A DNA stretch of 64,000 nt. It comes from Chelonoidis abingdonii (Eukaryota; Chordata; Testudines; Testudinidae). Position 1 is the first letter of the stretch; the number at the start of each line of letters is the position of its first letter. Both the position numbers and the translations under genes were made by a program. Below, piece by piece: positions 12,898 to 23,852 of the stretch. The notes beneath the pieces were generated by a model. That model saw only the letters and a list, made by a program, of their open reading frames with translations. It was not told the DNA's origin and searched no databases. The stretch is from positions 51,051,749-51,115,748 of the forward strand of contig NC_133769.1 of the NCBI RefSeq assembly GCF_003597395.2. The letters are read 5' to 3'.

Positions 12898-13290
12898 AGA
12901 GCTGGGAGAAAAATGGATTTTTTAAAAATGGATTTTTTAAAAATTCACTGGCAATTCCAATATTTTTGGTGAATTGCAAAGTGGAAAAAATGTTTTGTGC
13001 CAAGCTAAACATTTTGTTCAATCTAAAACTAACTCAATGTTTCATTTTGATTTCGGGCCTTTTTCAAATATTTTTGCCTTTTTTAAATTAAATTGAAGGA
13101 AATTCCACAATGGAAAGTCACTTTTAACTGAAAAATCAAAATGTTTCATTTCAAAAAGGTCTAAATGAAATGTTTTGACTTTTCAGATTATTTTCCCCAA
13201 CAGGAACAATTCAGAGAAACCAACATGAATTCACAAACCTTCATTTTTCACCAAAAACAGTTTCAGCTGAAAATTTTTGCCCACCTCTAC
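12898..13290. mobile_element. Decayed MITE-like repeat
   Basis: The segment opens with tagagctgggagaaaaat and closes with aaatttttgcccacctcta, which are imperfect inverted repeats. The interior is very AT-rich. A related arrangement occurs at 38087-38345 (start acagctggtcagaa, end ttttccaactagctct). No clear target-site duplication was found, so superfamily is not assigned. Confidence 0.5.
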
Positions 13291-13293
13291 TCA

Positions 13294-13471
13294 GGGCATA
13301 TTTTAAAGGTATTTTGGAGCCTAAAAATGCATCTTAGCAGCTAGTGGGATTTTCCAAAGAGCCTAGGCACTTAACTCCCAGTGGACCAGTGGGAGTTAGG
13401 GGCCTAGGCACTTTTGAAAATCCCACTATCTGCAAATTTTGGCTTCTAAATACCTTTTAAAATATGGTCCT
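13294..13471. mobile_element. Palindromic MITE, about 178 bp
   Basis: The two halves fold on each other: gggcatattttaaaggtat at the left pairs with ataccttttaaaatatggtcc at the right. Near the centre, aactcccag pairs with a tgggagtt stretch across a short loop. It is almost entirely inverted repeat and has no coding capacity. The full-length palindrome is seen directly; its membership of a widespread amniote repeat family is from memory. Confidence 0.72.
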
Positions 13472-14320
13472 TAGGGATTATATTTATCATTTATTTATTT
13501 GGATTATTTTTAAATGCCTATCCACAGTTCTGGGTGCCCTGACAGTTATTTAGAATCATATTCCACACAGGAATAACTACCCAGAAGCATAAGTGTTCAG
13601 TGGACAGTATGTTGAATATGAACTTGCATTGCAATATGCAGTAAAAAAAAGCAGCATGATTTTCAGATACATATGCAGAGGCATCACTTTACAAACAAGG
13701 CAGATAATAGCCCCTGGCTTTGTGGTACCTAGACTATGGAGATTGGTTTCTGGATAGAACTGTACAAACTGCTCAACCCAAACTATCTAAGTGCAAAACT
13801 CAAAATGATCTGAGCTTGAACTATGTTTGTAAACTGGCGGTGGATTGCTGAAATGTTATCAGTGTCTCTGCAGAAACTTTTAGCAATTTTTTCTCTCTAT
13901 CCCCATATGCAAAAAACTTCATCAAGCTGATATTTGTAGTGTAATTTGAGTTCAAGTCTGGTTCACTGGATAATCACATGGGACAAGTCACAGGTTATTT
14001 CTCCTTAATCTGACACGGTGCAAATATTCCATCTGTGATGTAACATAACCGAGCTCAGCAACAGCCATTTTGCTTAGCAAGAGGGGGAGGCATGTTAGCT
14101 GATCTCTTTTTTACAACTACAAAAGTCAGAAAAAAAAAACATTTCCTCATAGTGATAAATTGAGTGAGATAATATCTTTTACTGGATGATCTTCAGCTGG
14201 TAAAAGAAACAAGTTTTCAAGCACCACAGAGCTCTTCTTTAGTTCCGAAGCTCTGGGATCAACATGGTTACAACCACACTACAGTTTGTCCTAGTCATTG
14301 TTGTGTTTGATTGTGGCATA
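13472..14320. other. AT-rich DNA without a gene
   Basis: No feature was recognised apart from short homopolymer runs. Confidence 0.5.
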
Positions 14321-14328
14321 CAGTTGCC

Positions 14329-14450
14329 TAGGGTGACCAGATGTCCTGATTTTATAGGGACAGTCCCAGTTTTTGGGTCTTTTTCTTATATAGGCTCCTA
14401 TTACCACCCCCCCCATCCCAATTTTTCACATTTGCCGTCTGGTCACCCTA
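14329..14450 (+). mobile_element. Short MITE, 122 bp, sister of 6966-7072
   Basis: The element starts tagggtgaccagatgtcc and ends tctggtcaccc followed by ta, giving a clearer terminal inverted repeat than the sister copy. The flanks are cagttgcc at 14321-14328 and 14451-14458; the repeat can be extended to 10 bp if the terminal ta is counted. Confidence 0.9.
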
Positions 14451-14458
14451 CAGTTGCC

Positions 14459-15289
14459 TAATACTTTATTACCCAGTGTGATGCAATTAGTCTATATATT
14501 GCAGAATTGCAAGTCCCAAGTGTTCAAATATCCTGAGTCAGACCCCCAGAAAACATGAGATTGGCTTAAAAGTAATGAGATTTATGAAAATAATAAATTT
14601 CTGGGTCTTTCCATTTTCTTTATCATATTTAGGCCTTTAGGGTGTCCTTCATGTCATGTTTTTAAGCTTTTCTGTAAAATCATGATGGCTAGAAACTCAC
14701 TTTTTAAATAATGTCAGCTGAGACATGCTTTCAAATGAACTCACACAGGAAAATAATAGAAGAGAAAAACACCAACTCACCCATGGGTGAACACTTTTCA
14801 CAAAATGAAATCTCCATATCTGACCTCTCAGTCCTCATCCTCAAAGGAAACCTGCCCAACACCTTAAAAGATGAGCCTGGGAGCTTAAATTCACAACTTT
14901 TCCAGAGACTGAAAATCACAGACTTAATAAAGACACTGGATTTATGGTTCATTACAACAATCTATAACCCATTAACCCTCCTTTGTCCTACAACTGCAAA
15001 AGTATCTACTGCACACTTCACCTTAAATGGTCTCTACAACACATTAACTTCTTATGCTCAACAATCTGTTCCACTTTGTATTTAGCTGTGACACTCTGAG
15101 TACCTTTTCTGCAGAAGAGCTCTGTGCAGGCTTAAAAGCATCTCTTTCACCAACAGAAGTTGATCCAGTAAAAGATATTACCTCATCTACCTTCTCTCTT
15201 TTCATGGAGTTAAGTATGTGTTTAAGTTCTTTGCTGAACCAGGGTGTTAGGCAGAATACGGTTCAGTTTCACCAGATCAGTCAGTAACT
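14459..15289. other. AT-rich DNA without a gene
   Basis: The frame at 14711-15085 is the longest here (124 codons) but has no recognisable motif or homologue known to me. Confidence 0.45.
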
Positions 15290-15601
15290 ATGTAGATCAC
15301 AGGTAGGCAACCTATGGCACACGTGCCGAAGGCGGCATGCAAGCTGATTTTCAGTGGCACTCAGACTACCCCGATCCTGGTCACTGGTCCAGGGGGCTCT
15401 GCATTGTAAATGAAGCTTCTTAAACTTTTTAAAAACCTTATTTACTTTCTCTATAAGTGTATAATATATAACTGAACTATAGTTGTAGGTAGAGACCTAA
15501 AAATGTTAAAATGTATTACTGGCACTCAAAACCTTAAATTAGAGTAAATAAATGAAGACTCGGCACACCACTGCTGAAGGTTGCTGACCTCTGATGTAGA
15601 T
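15290..15601 (+). mobile_element. hAT-type MITE, second copy of the 711-1005 family
   Basis: The element spans 15298-15593 (296 bp) and is flanked by atgtagat at 15290-15297 and 15594-15601. Its body matches the first copy through the gattttcagtggcactca, actggcactcaaaacc and gaagactcggcacacca segments. Both copies have nearly identical length, so neither is internally deleted. Confidence 0.9.
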
Positions 15602-17266
15602 AATAGAAGTATCAATGAAAACCTAAAAATAATGAGATGCAGAGGATGGCTGAATATTTAGATTGTATATTGCTAACTGAGGGACATTAAGATGACATCT
15701 TCAACCTGGACAAGTGAATCCATGGGTGAAGAATACACACAAATATTGAGTTTCTCAATCAAAACCACTATATTTGACCATTTGACAAAAACAATGGAGT
15801 TTCCATTTTTACTTTTTCTGACATAATATATTCCACAAAATAATGAAATCAGAAAAAAAACATTTATTCATTCATTTCCTTTGGTTCATCTTATATAAAA
15901 GCTTATTTTACCATAGTTTTTTGCTGTGTTTACTTTGATAACTTAAAACTGGAACAATAACATTCTGAATTTCATGAAGAGTAGCCCAAGTGAATATAAT
16001 TACATGCACAATAAATAAAAGAAAAAATTTTACTTTCAACTAATTACAATACTATGAATATGTTCCTTGTAAAATAGGAAGAAATGTCACAACCTAAATT
16101 ATTCCATGTTGGCTTTAGGAGGACAAACATTTGTTGTTGATGAGTGTTTGATCTCTCTCATAATTCTGTCTAGCGACAAACTAAAACTATATTTTATTCT
16201 CTACTTCTGTGATCTTTCACCTAGATAAGAACCAACACCTGGCATCTTTTCAAATTTTCTTTTTTCTTTACATCAGTGGCAAAAGTTAAAAAGATAACAT
16301 GAAAAGAAAGATGAAAAAGGAACGCTGTTCAAATTGAAGGACTGTAGTTTCAAGTTTCAATCCTGTATCAAAACATCTCCCGCCTTATCTTCTTTCCCAG
16401 TCATCACAAATGAGAAGTACAAAGAAGTACACAAACATCAGTACAATGCTGTGTGTGTACTGCTATCCAAAAATCAGAGTTACAAAATTATACCTGACAT
16501 ATCAAAAACTGATAGTCACATCCTCAAGATTTTCCTCTGTTCGTTCCCATGGACCTTCTTTATTAATAAATCTGACACATAAAAAGCATCTGTATGACTA
16601 AAGTGTCAGTTACTGGAAAGACCGTTTTGATCTATTCCTTAACTTTTAGAAGAAATATTCTCTTTTTCATGTAGACAGGATCCATTCACTGACTGCCAGC
16701 TTTCAAATGACCACCTCTTGAAGTTTAATTTTAAGTTTTAAATAAATATTGTATGCATGTAGAATAATTATGATGCTCTAGAGAGACACTGTATAATGAC
16801 ATTGATTCTTTTTTATCTAAAAATGCCAAACCCTTGAGGCTGCAAAGTCTGTATTTGCCACAGATATATAAAGGTTCATTCTACATTTTAAATTAAAGTG
16901 GGTCGTTCAAGTTGCTATCATTAAGTCGGTGGCAGCACTTCCATTGTAAACTAAAATTTTTAGGAGTTTAAAACTGACTGGTAAAAATATGCTGGGGTCT
17001 AATGCATGACATAGAAGGTGTCCATTTTGGAATGAATTTTATATTAAAAAATGAAATAATCCTGTTGGTGACTGTGGGATTACAAAAAAGAAAGAAAAAG
17101 GAAAATCTTATTGGTTCTGGATGTTTTTTTCCACTCGTATAATTAAAACAAGCATTATCCATTATATTTTAATTTTATAGACATCTTATATTCAGAAATA
17201 TACAATTGGGTTTAGATGTTAAAAAAGATGTGAAATAGCTAAGCTTTTAAATTTGAAAATTAGTTA
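15602..17266. other. AT-rich DNA without a gene
   Basis: No coding or repeat signal could be supported. Confidence 0.5.
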
Positions 17267-17268
17267 TA

Positions 17269-17431
17269 CACCTCTACCGCGATACAACACTGTCATCGGG
17301 AGCCAAAAAATCTTACCACGTTATAGGTGAAACCATGTTATATCAAACTTGCCTTGATCCAACAGAGTGCGCAGCTTTGCCCTCCCAGAGCACTGCGTTA
17401 TATCGGGTCGCATTATATCAGGGTAGAGGTG
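17269..17431. mobile_element. Tc1/mariner-like MITE, 163 bp
   Basis: The element runs from cacctctaccgcgatac to tatatcagggtagaggtg, with terminal inverted repeats matching at about 10 outer bases and partly beyond. It is flanked by TA on each side (17267-17268, 17432-17433), as expected of Tc1/mariner insertion. It has no transposase. Confidence 0.78.
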
Positions 17432-17506
17432 TATATGCAAAAACACCTTCTCATAACTGATGAACATATCTACATAGACATAGTAATTGATACAATAATG
17501 AGTACA

Positions 17507-18911
17507 AATACCAGCAGGGCCGGCTTTAGGCAGATTCGGCCAATTCCAGGGAATCAGGCCCCGCGCCTAAAAGGGCCCCGCGCCTTAGGCACCTTTTTAA
17601 TTTTTTTTTTTAAAATTACCCAGGTTCCTGGCTGCGGTCCGCTCCATGGTCCCGCTCCTTTGAGTGAAGCGCCGGCAGGAGCGCGGCGTGGCCCCACTCT
17701 CCCAGCTAAAACTACAGCCGGGGCGGCAGGGCTTGCCGCGCTCCAGCCAGGGCTCTAGCCGGGAGAGCAGGGCGGCGAGGCTTTGCCGCTCTCCAGCCGG
17801 GAGAACGGAGTCGCGGGGCTTGCACCACTCCAGCCGGAGTGCAGCAAGCCCAGCGGCTCCGGCTGGAGTGCGGTGAGCCCCACTCTCCCGTCTGGAGCTC
17901 CGGCCAGAGCGTAGCAAGCTCCGTGACTCCAGCTGGAGCTCTGGGCCCTTTAAATAGCCCCCCGAGTCCTGGGGCAGTGAGGGGCTCGGGGTGGGGGCTA
18001 TTTAAAGGGCCCAGGACTCCAGCTGCCTCTGCCACCCCGGTCCTTCAAATAGCCGCCGGAGCCCCGCCTCCCCCATGCATTCCCCAGCGCTCCCGCTGCT
18101 ATTTAAAAGGTCCCTGGGGTATAAGGGGGTTTGGGGGTTACTTAAAGGGCGGGGGTTCCAGCTGCCTCTGCTGCACCCCGTGACCTGCCCACACAAGTCC
18201 GGCCCCCCCTGCCTGCAGCCACCTCTGCACCCCGTGCCAAGCCAGCCCTTGCCAACCCCTTGTCCTAGTCTCCAGCCAACGCACTGCTCAAGCCAGCCAG
18301 CCCCCAACACACTGCTTGCCCGCACCAGCTGCACATTTCTGCCAGCCCGCACCCCCTGCCCTGTCTCCAGTCAACCCCTGCTGCACCCCACTGCCTGAGC
18401 AGCAGTCTCGCACTCTCTGTCTCCAGCCTGGCAAACCCGCTGCATGCCCCCTGTGGCCTGCCTGAAACCAGCCCGCCCACACCCTTTCTCCAACCAGCCC
18501 CCACATCCCTTTCTGCCCTGCCTGCAGCAGACCCTACCTCCAGTCAGCCCCTGCCCTGCACTCAGCCAGCCCATGTCCACTGCTGCCTTGCAGTTTCCAG
18601 GGGCATTAACCCTGCACACCTGCTTTCAACGAGGAGGCCGGGAGCAGATGGAATCAACATGTGCACACCCCCAGGGAGTGGCGGGGACCACACGTGAAAC
18701 GGTGGTCATTAAATAGCCAATCAACAGCATATATGATGCAATGTATATAATTTTTTATTTATTCATAGTTTATTGGAAAGTAAATAATTACATGAAAGAG
18801 AATGAGAGGATTTTTTTCCACTTTTTTTTTTTTTAAGTCATCCCTGCCAGGGCTCCACCAAAAATGTTCGAATTGGGCCCCGCACTTCCTAAAGCCGGCC
18901 CCGAATACCAG
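17507..18911. mobile_element. Non-autonomous hAT element, 1.39 kb
   Basis: The element spans 17515-18903. It begins cagggccggctttagg and ends cctaaagccggccccg; 15 of 16 terminal bases pair. Perfect 8-bp duplications aataccag lie at 17507-17514 and 18904-18911. The interior is strongly GC-rich with repeated ctccagc/gccggag phrases and proline/serine-rich chance frames on both strands. No transposase was recognised. It is unusually long for a MITE and is best called a non-autonomous hAT carrying unrelated GC-rich sequence. Confidence 0.9.
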
Positions 18912-19182
18912 AATGGCTGCAAAACTATAGGCAAGAAGTCAATAATACATGCATAAAAGTATAAAATGAGTGCATACTATATTTCCCTACATTGTTCAGC
19001 TCTCGAGTAAGCATACATTTAACATAGTCTATACATATATTTAATCACTAGAAATGTATACATGCTAGTTTGTGAAAAAGCACCTAAATTAGTATTAACG
19101 CTACCTGCAATACTATAGTGGTATTTAGTAAATAGATGTTTCAGAGCATGCTGGTCTCTCCTGTAAATAAATAAATTAATTA
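18912..19182. other. Unique flank, part of which is duplicated downstream
   Basis: Host-like AT-rich sequence. From 19075 onward it recurs at 20736, inside the DIRS element; see the entry for the noisy duplicate block. Confidence 0.7.
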
Positions 19183-19185
19183 TTC

Positions 19186-19385
19186 TTCTTCGAGTGATTG
19201 CTCATATCCATTCCAGTTAGGTGTCTGCGCGCCGCATGCACGTTCGCCGGAAGACTTTTTACCCTAGCAACACTTGGCGAGTCGGCTGGGCTCCCCCTGG
19301 AGTGGCGCTGCTATGGCACCAGATATATACTCCAGCCGACCCAGCCACCCTTCAGTTCCTTCTTACCGCCCGTGTCGGTCGTTGG
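19186..19385 (+). repeat. Left inverted terminal repeat of the DIRS1-like element
   Basis: The segment holds ttcttcgagtgattgctcat, then gaagactttttaccctagc, gcgagtcggctgg and cagttccttctta. The same phrases occur on the minus strand at about 26865-27117, in matching order. A shorter, antisense match to the first phrase also lies at 26778-26812, which may correspond to the internal complementary region used in DIRS replication. Confidence 0.75.
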
Positions 19386-19571
19386 AACAGTGGAGTGCGG
19401 CTTAGCTGACCTCCAGCTCCCTAGCTACTCGTAGTTTCTCATTGTTATTGTGTACATAGTTGTTGTTCTCATAGATATTAGAATTAGTTGTAAGTTCTTA
19501 GTATAGTTAGTTTAGTACTACTTAGTGGGGTTCGGGGCATAGCCCCTTCCCCGCACCCGGTGCCGGTGCTC

Positions 19572-20720
19572 ATGCCCGGCTCACTGGGCTTCAAACCGTG
19601 CTTGGCCTGTCACAGGCCGATGCCGACAGGAGACCCACACGACTCCTGTTTGAAGTGCCTTGGAGAATCGCACTTAACAGCTAAGTGCTCTATTTGCAAG
19701 GCTTTCAAGCCGCGAACTAAAAAGGAGCAGGACATCAGACTAAAACAGCTCCTCATGGAGGCAGCCCTGACACCGCCACCTTCAGCACCAAGCGCTGGTC
19801 AGTCTGTGAGCAGGAGCACCCCTATGGGACCGGATCACACCGGTACGCCTAAAGACTCTCGGCACCAGCCGTCACCGGCACTGAAGTCTGCTCCACGTCG
19901 CTCCCTCTCTCTGAGGTCGAAAAAGGCCAAGACTCCTGCTGCTTTGGCAACGCCCACGCCGCAGCCAGAGAGTACGCCCAGATCGGACTGGCCGGTGCCA
20001 ATACCCACCGCGGCACCAACTAAATCGGCACCGTTGATTCTGGTCCCACGAGGGCCATCGAGTCTGGCGCCTGATAGCTCCCCGGCGCGTACCACGATAG
20101 AGCTCACCATGCCATCCACGCCAGAGGAGTTTTCGGCAGCGAGAGACTTACTCGCCTTAACGGATTCAGCACTGCCCCTACCCCTGGCACCACCAGTGCG
20201 GGTAATCCAATCTCTGGGCAAGCCGACCCTGACTAGACCACTGTCGGTCGGCTCAGCAGATCGGCACCACTCAAGATCGCGGTCCCACAGGCGCTCCCGG
20301 TCGAGACGATGCTCCCGCTCTTGACGCTGCTCGCAGTCCCGGCACCGTTCTCCTACATGGCACCGGTCAGACTCGTGGCACCGGTCGGATTCCCGCTCTC
20401 TACCTCACTATTCACGGCATCACTCTAGTTCCCAGCACCGATCCAGGCACCGTACCTCTCGGAGCTGCTCACGCTGCAGGGGCTTGAGATCCCGGTCGAC
20501 TTCCCGGCACTGGTCTGGTAGCAGGTCCCAGTCTCGATCATGGTACCATTCTGAATACCGGCACCGGTCCCTGTTAAAGAGGGGAGCGAGGTCCATCGGA
20601 ACCTCAGCCCAAGGTTTCTCTGCTCCTCCATGGCCATCCAGGCAGACGTCGGTGTCCTCCCACGCGGACAGTTATTACGACCAGGACTGTGATACAGAGG
20701 TGCCTACCGGGGTCTTCTAG
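19572..20720 (+). pseudogene. DIRS1-like gag, 5' part
   Basis: The first ATG of the frame is at 19572. Near the N-terminus a cysteine/histidine cluster (CLACH, CLKCLGESH, CSICK) resembles the zinc-knuckle region of DIRS-type Gag proteins. It is followed by a proline/serine-rich middle and a long arginine-serine-rich tail after about residue 230. One in-frame TGA at 20322-20324 interrupts the frame, which otherwise stays open to a TAG at 20718-20720, just before the duplicated block begins. The gag reading continues after the duplication at about 22503. Gag packages the element RNA; this copy cannot make a complete protein. Confidence 0.7.
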
Positions 20721-20735
20721 GAGGTCCGGTCTCAG

Positions 20736-22502
20736 AAAAAGCACCTATAAATTAGTAATAACGGCTACCCTTTCAATATAACGTGGGTAATTTAGCTAAG
20801 ATAGATGTTTCAGAGCAATGCTGGTCCTCCTGAAATAAATAAATTAATTATGTCTTCTTCGAGGTGATTGCTCATATATCCCATTCCAGTTAGTTCCTGC
20901 GCGCCGCATGCAGCGTTCGCCGGAAGACTTTTTACCGACAACACCTTGCGAGTCGCGCTGGGGCTCACCCCTGATGGCGCTGCTATGGCAGCCAGAAGAA
21001 TATATACTCCAGCCGACCCAGCCACCCTTCAGTTACCTTCTACCCCAAGAATGCCGTGTCGGCTCGTTGGAACAGTGGAGTGCGGCTAGCTGACTCCAGC
21101 TCCTAGCTACTCGTAGTTTCTCATTGTTATTGTGTACATAGTTGTGTTTCATAGATAGTTAGAATTAGTTGTAAGTTCTTAGGTAAGTTAGTTTAGACTA
21201 CTTAGTGGGGTTCGGGCATAGCCCTTCCCGCACTCCGCGTGCCCGGTGCTCATAGCGCGCTCACTGGGCTTCAAAACCGTGCTTGGCCTGTCAACAGGAG
21301 CCCGCGATGCCGAGACAGCAACCCACACAACGACTCCTAGTTTGAAGTTGCATATTGAGAGAATGCACTTATAACACTAAGGCTCTATTCTGCAAAGGCT
21401 TTCCAAGCCGCGAACTAAAAAGGAGCAGGACATCAGACTAAAACAGCTCCTCCTGGAGGCAGCCCTGAACACCTTCTGTAAGCACCTTCAGCCACCAAGC
21501 GCTGGTCAGTCTGTGAGCAGGAGCACCCTATGCGGACCGCGGATCACAAAGCCGTACGCCTAAGACTCTCGCACCCAGCCGTCACCGGCACTGAAGTCTG
21601 CTCGACCGTCGCTCCAATCTCCTGAGGTCGAAATAGGCCAAGACTCCTGCTGCTTTGGCAACAGCCCACGCCGCAGCCCAGAGGACGTACGCCCAGACGC
21701 GACTGGCCGGCCAAATACCCGCCACAGGCCGATCTGGCAACAACTAAATCGCCCCCGTTGTATTTTGGTCCACGAGGGCCTCGATCTGGCGCCTGAATAG
21801 CTCTCCCGGCGCTACCACGATCAGAGCTCACAATGCATCCACAGCCAGAGGCGTTTCGGCAGCGGAGAAGACTTACTCGCCTTAACGGATTCAGACAACT
21901 GGAGCACCTACCCGCTGGCACCACCATGCGGGTCACTCCATGTGCTGGAGCCAGCCGACCCCCTGACTAGACCACTGTCGGTCGGCGCAGATCGGCACCA
22001 ATTCAAGAGATCGCGGACGGCCCGACAGGGCGCTCATCCGGTCGAGACGATGCTCGCCCGCACCACTGCTTGATCGCTGCTGCCAGTCCCGGCACACGTT
22101 CTCCTACAAGCAGTCCGGGTCAGACTCGTGGCACTGGTCGGATTCCCGCTCTGCTACCTCACTATCACGGGCATCAGTCTAGTCCCAGCACCGATTCCAT
22201 GTGCAACCCGGTACCTCTCGGAGCTTGCTCACACGGCTGCAGGGGCTGAGATCCCGGTCGACTTCCCGGCACTGGTGCTGGTAGCAGGTTCCACAGCTGC
22301 GATCAATATGGTACATTCGAATACCGGCACCCAGCGGTCCCTGTTAAAGAGGGGAGCGAGGTCCATCGGAACCTCAGCCCAAGTTTTCTCTGCTCTCCAT
22401 GTGCCATACCAGGCAGACGTCGGGTCCCTGCAACGGGACAGTTATTACGACAGGACTGTGATACAGAGGTGCCTACCGGGTCTTCAGGAGGTCCGGTCTC
22501 AG
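20736..22502 (+). repeat. Noisy duplicate of 19075-20735
   Basis: From gaaaaagcacct onward this block repeats, in order, 110 bases of unique flank, the DIRS left terminus and the gag 5' region, and it rejoins the element at ggtccggtctcag. It differs from the first copy by very frequent single-base insertions and some deletions, which break every frame. It is 1767 bp against 1661 bp. Because the host flank is duplicated together with the element, this is not a second insertion. An assembly artefact from uncorrected long reads is more likely than a biological tandem duplication. Confidence 0.8.
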
Positions 22503-22521
22503 GAATACCGGGACCTTCACA

Positions 22522-23611
22522 GTGGTCCTTTGGACACCTGGCCTTACTATCAGGGCCCAAGGTGCTCCATTGGCCCAGACCCGCTCCGCTCCCTCAGAGC
22601 ATCGGGCACCAGATGCCACCATGAACCATCCCCCTCCAGCTGGGACAGAGGAGCAGATGATCCATCCACCAGGCTCCCCGGTACCACTAGAACAGGAACT
22701 GACCCATGAGCAAGAGGCCATTCAGGACCCTCTCATCTCCAGAGTGTCATCCTCTTCCTCTCCAGATGAGGCGGAGGCAGGGACCTCATCATCAGGCCCC
22801 CTGCCGATAGACCTCAGAGCCCATCAGGACCTCCTTAGGAGGGTGACGCTCAACATCAGTCTCCCAGTAGAGGAAGTCCCAGAGGTCGAGGACCCAGTTG
22901 TGAGCATCCTGTCGGCGGATGCCCCCACTAGGGTGGCTCTGCCTTTCATCTAGACCATCCAGGCCACTGCTGACATCTTATGGCAGTCCCCAGCCTCCAT
23001 TCCCCCTACGGCAAAGGGAGTTGAAAGGAAATATATGGTACCCTCTCGGGGGTATGAATACCTATATGTCCATCCTCCTCCCTCCTCATTAGTTGTCCAA
23101 TCGGTCAACGAAAGGGAACGCCATGGCCAACAGGCACCAGCCTCCAAATCTAAGGAGGCTAGGCGGATGGACCTACTGGGCCGCAAGGTGTATACGGCAG
23201 GTGCCCTGCAGCTCTGGGTGGCCAATCAGCAGGCACTCCTGAGCCCTTATAACTACACCTGGGCGGAGGTGGGTAGATTCACAGAACTACTACCCCTGGA
23301 CTCTCGCCAAGAATTTGCTGCATTCCTTGAAGAAGGTGGCTAGAACCTCCCTCCAAGCTTCTCTCGATGCGGCCGACTCATCAGCCAGAACTCTGGCCTC
23401 AGGTATCACCATGAGGCGTATCTCATGGCTCCAGGTCTCCAACCTGCCACACGAGCTCCAATACACTATCCAGGACTTACCCTTTGACAGCAAGGGTCTG
23501 TTCTCTGAAAAGACTGACCCCAGGTTGCAGAGTTTAAAGGACAACAGGGTCATCATGTGCTCGTTGGGCATGCATACACCTGTGACCCAATGCAGACCCT
23601 TCCGGTCTTAA
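22522..23611 (+). pseudogene. DIRS1-like gag, 3' part
   Basis: The frame is open through a TAG at 22951-22953 and then to a TAG at 23341-23343. Homologous reading continues in another frame to 23611, so there is one nonsense change and one frameshift. The region has an acidic/serine stretch followed by a conserved-looking segment (LDLLGRK-like, then DLPFDSKGLFSEKTD near 23480-23520). I recognise these as typical of the C-terminal half of DIRS-type Gag in vertebrates, from memory of the family. Confidence 0.6.
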
Positions 23612-23852
23612 CCCCACCGGCCATACTTTGTGCTCCGGCACAGGCAAGACTTTAGCAGAAGGCGTGGGCGGGGTGGCCATAGACGCCAGTCCGGGCCCCA
23701 AGGGGGTCAAAACCATGGCCCCCCAAAAGCACCTCCGGGGCCTAAGTCTACCTTTTGAAGGTACGCACGAGGATGACGTACCAATTTCAGGACAGGATCC
23801 TTCTCCTCCCTTCTCCAACCGCCTCTCCTACTTCCTCCCGGCGTGATCCCAA

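Noticed and set aside
14711..15085. 124-codon open frame
   Set aside because: No motif, no splice-site support, and an antisense frame of similar quality overlaps it; expected by chance over 64 kb.
17327..18716. Several 70-140-codon frames on both strands
   Set aside because: They lie in the GC-rich interior of a non-autonomous hAT element, where stop codons are rare by composition.
21544..22709. Open frames in the duplicated DIRS block
   Set aside because: The block is full of single-base indels relative to the clean copy and is probably an assembly artefact.
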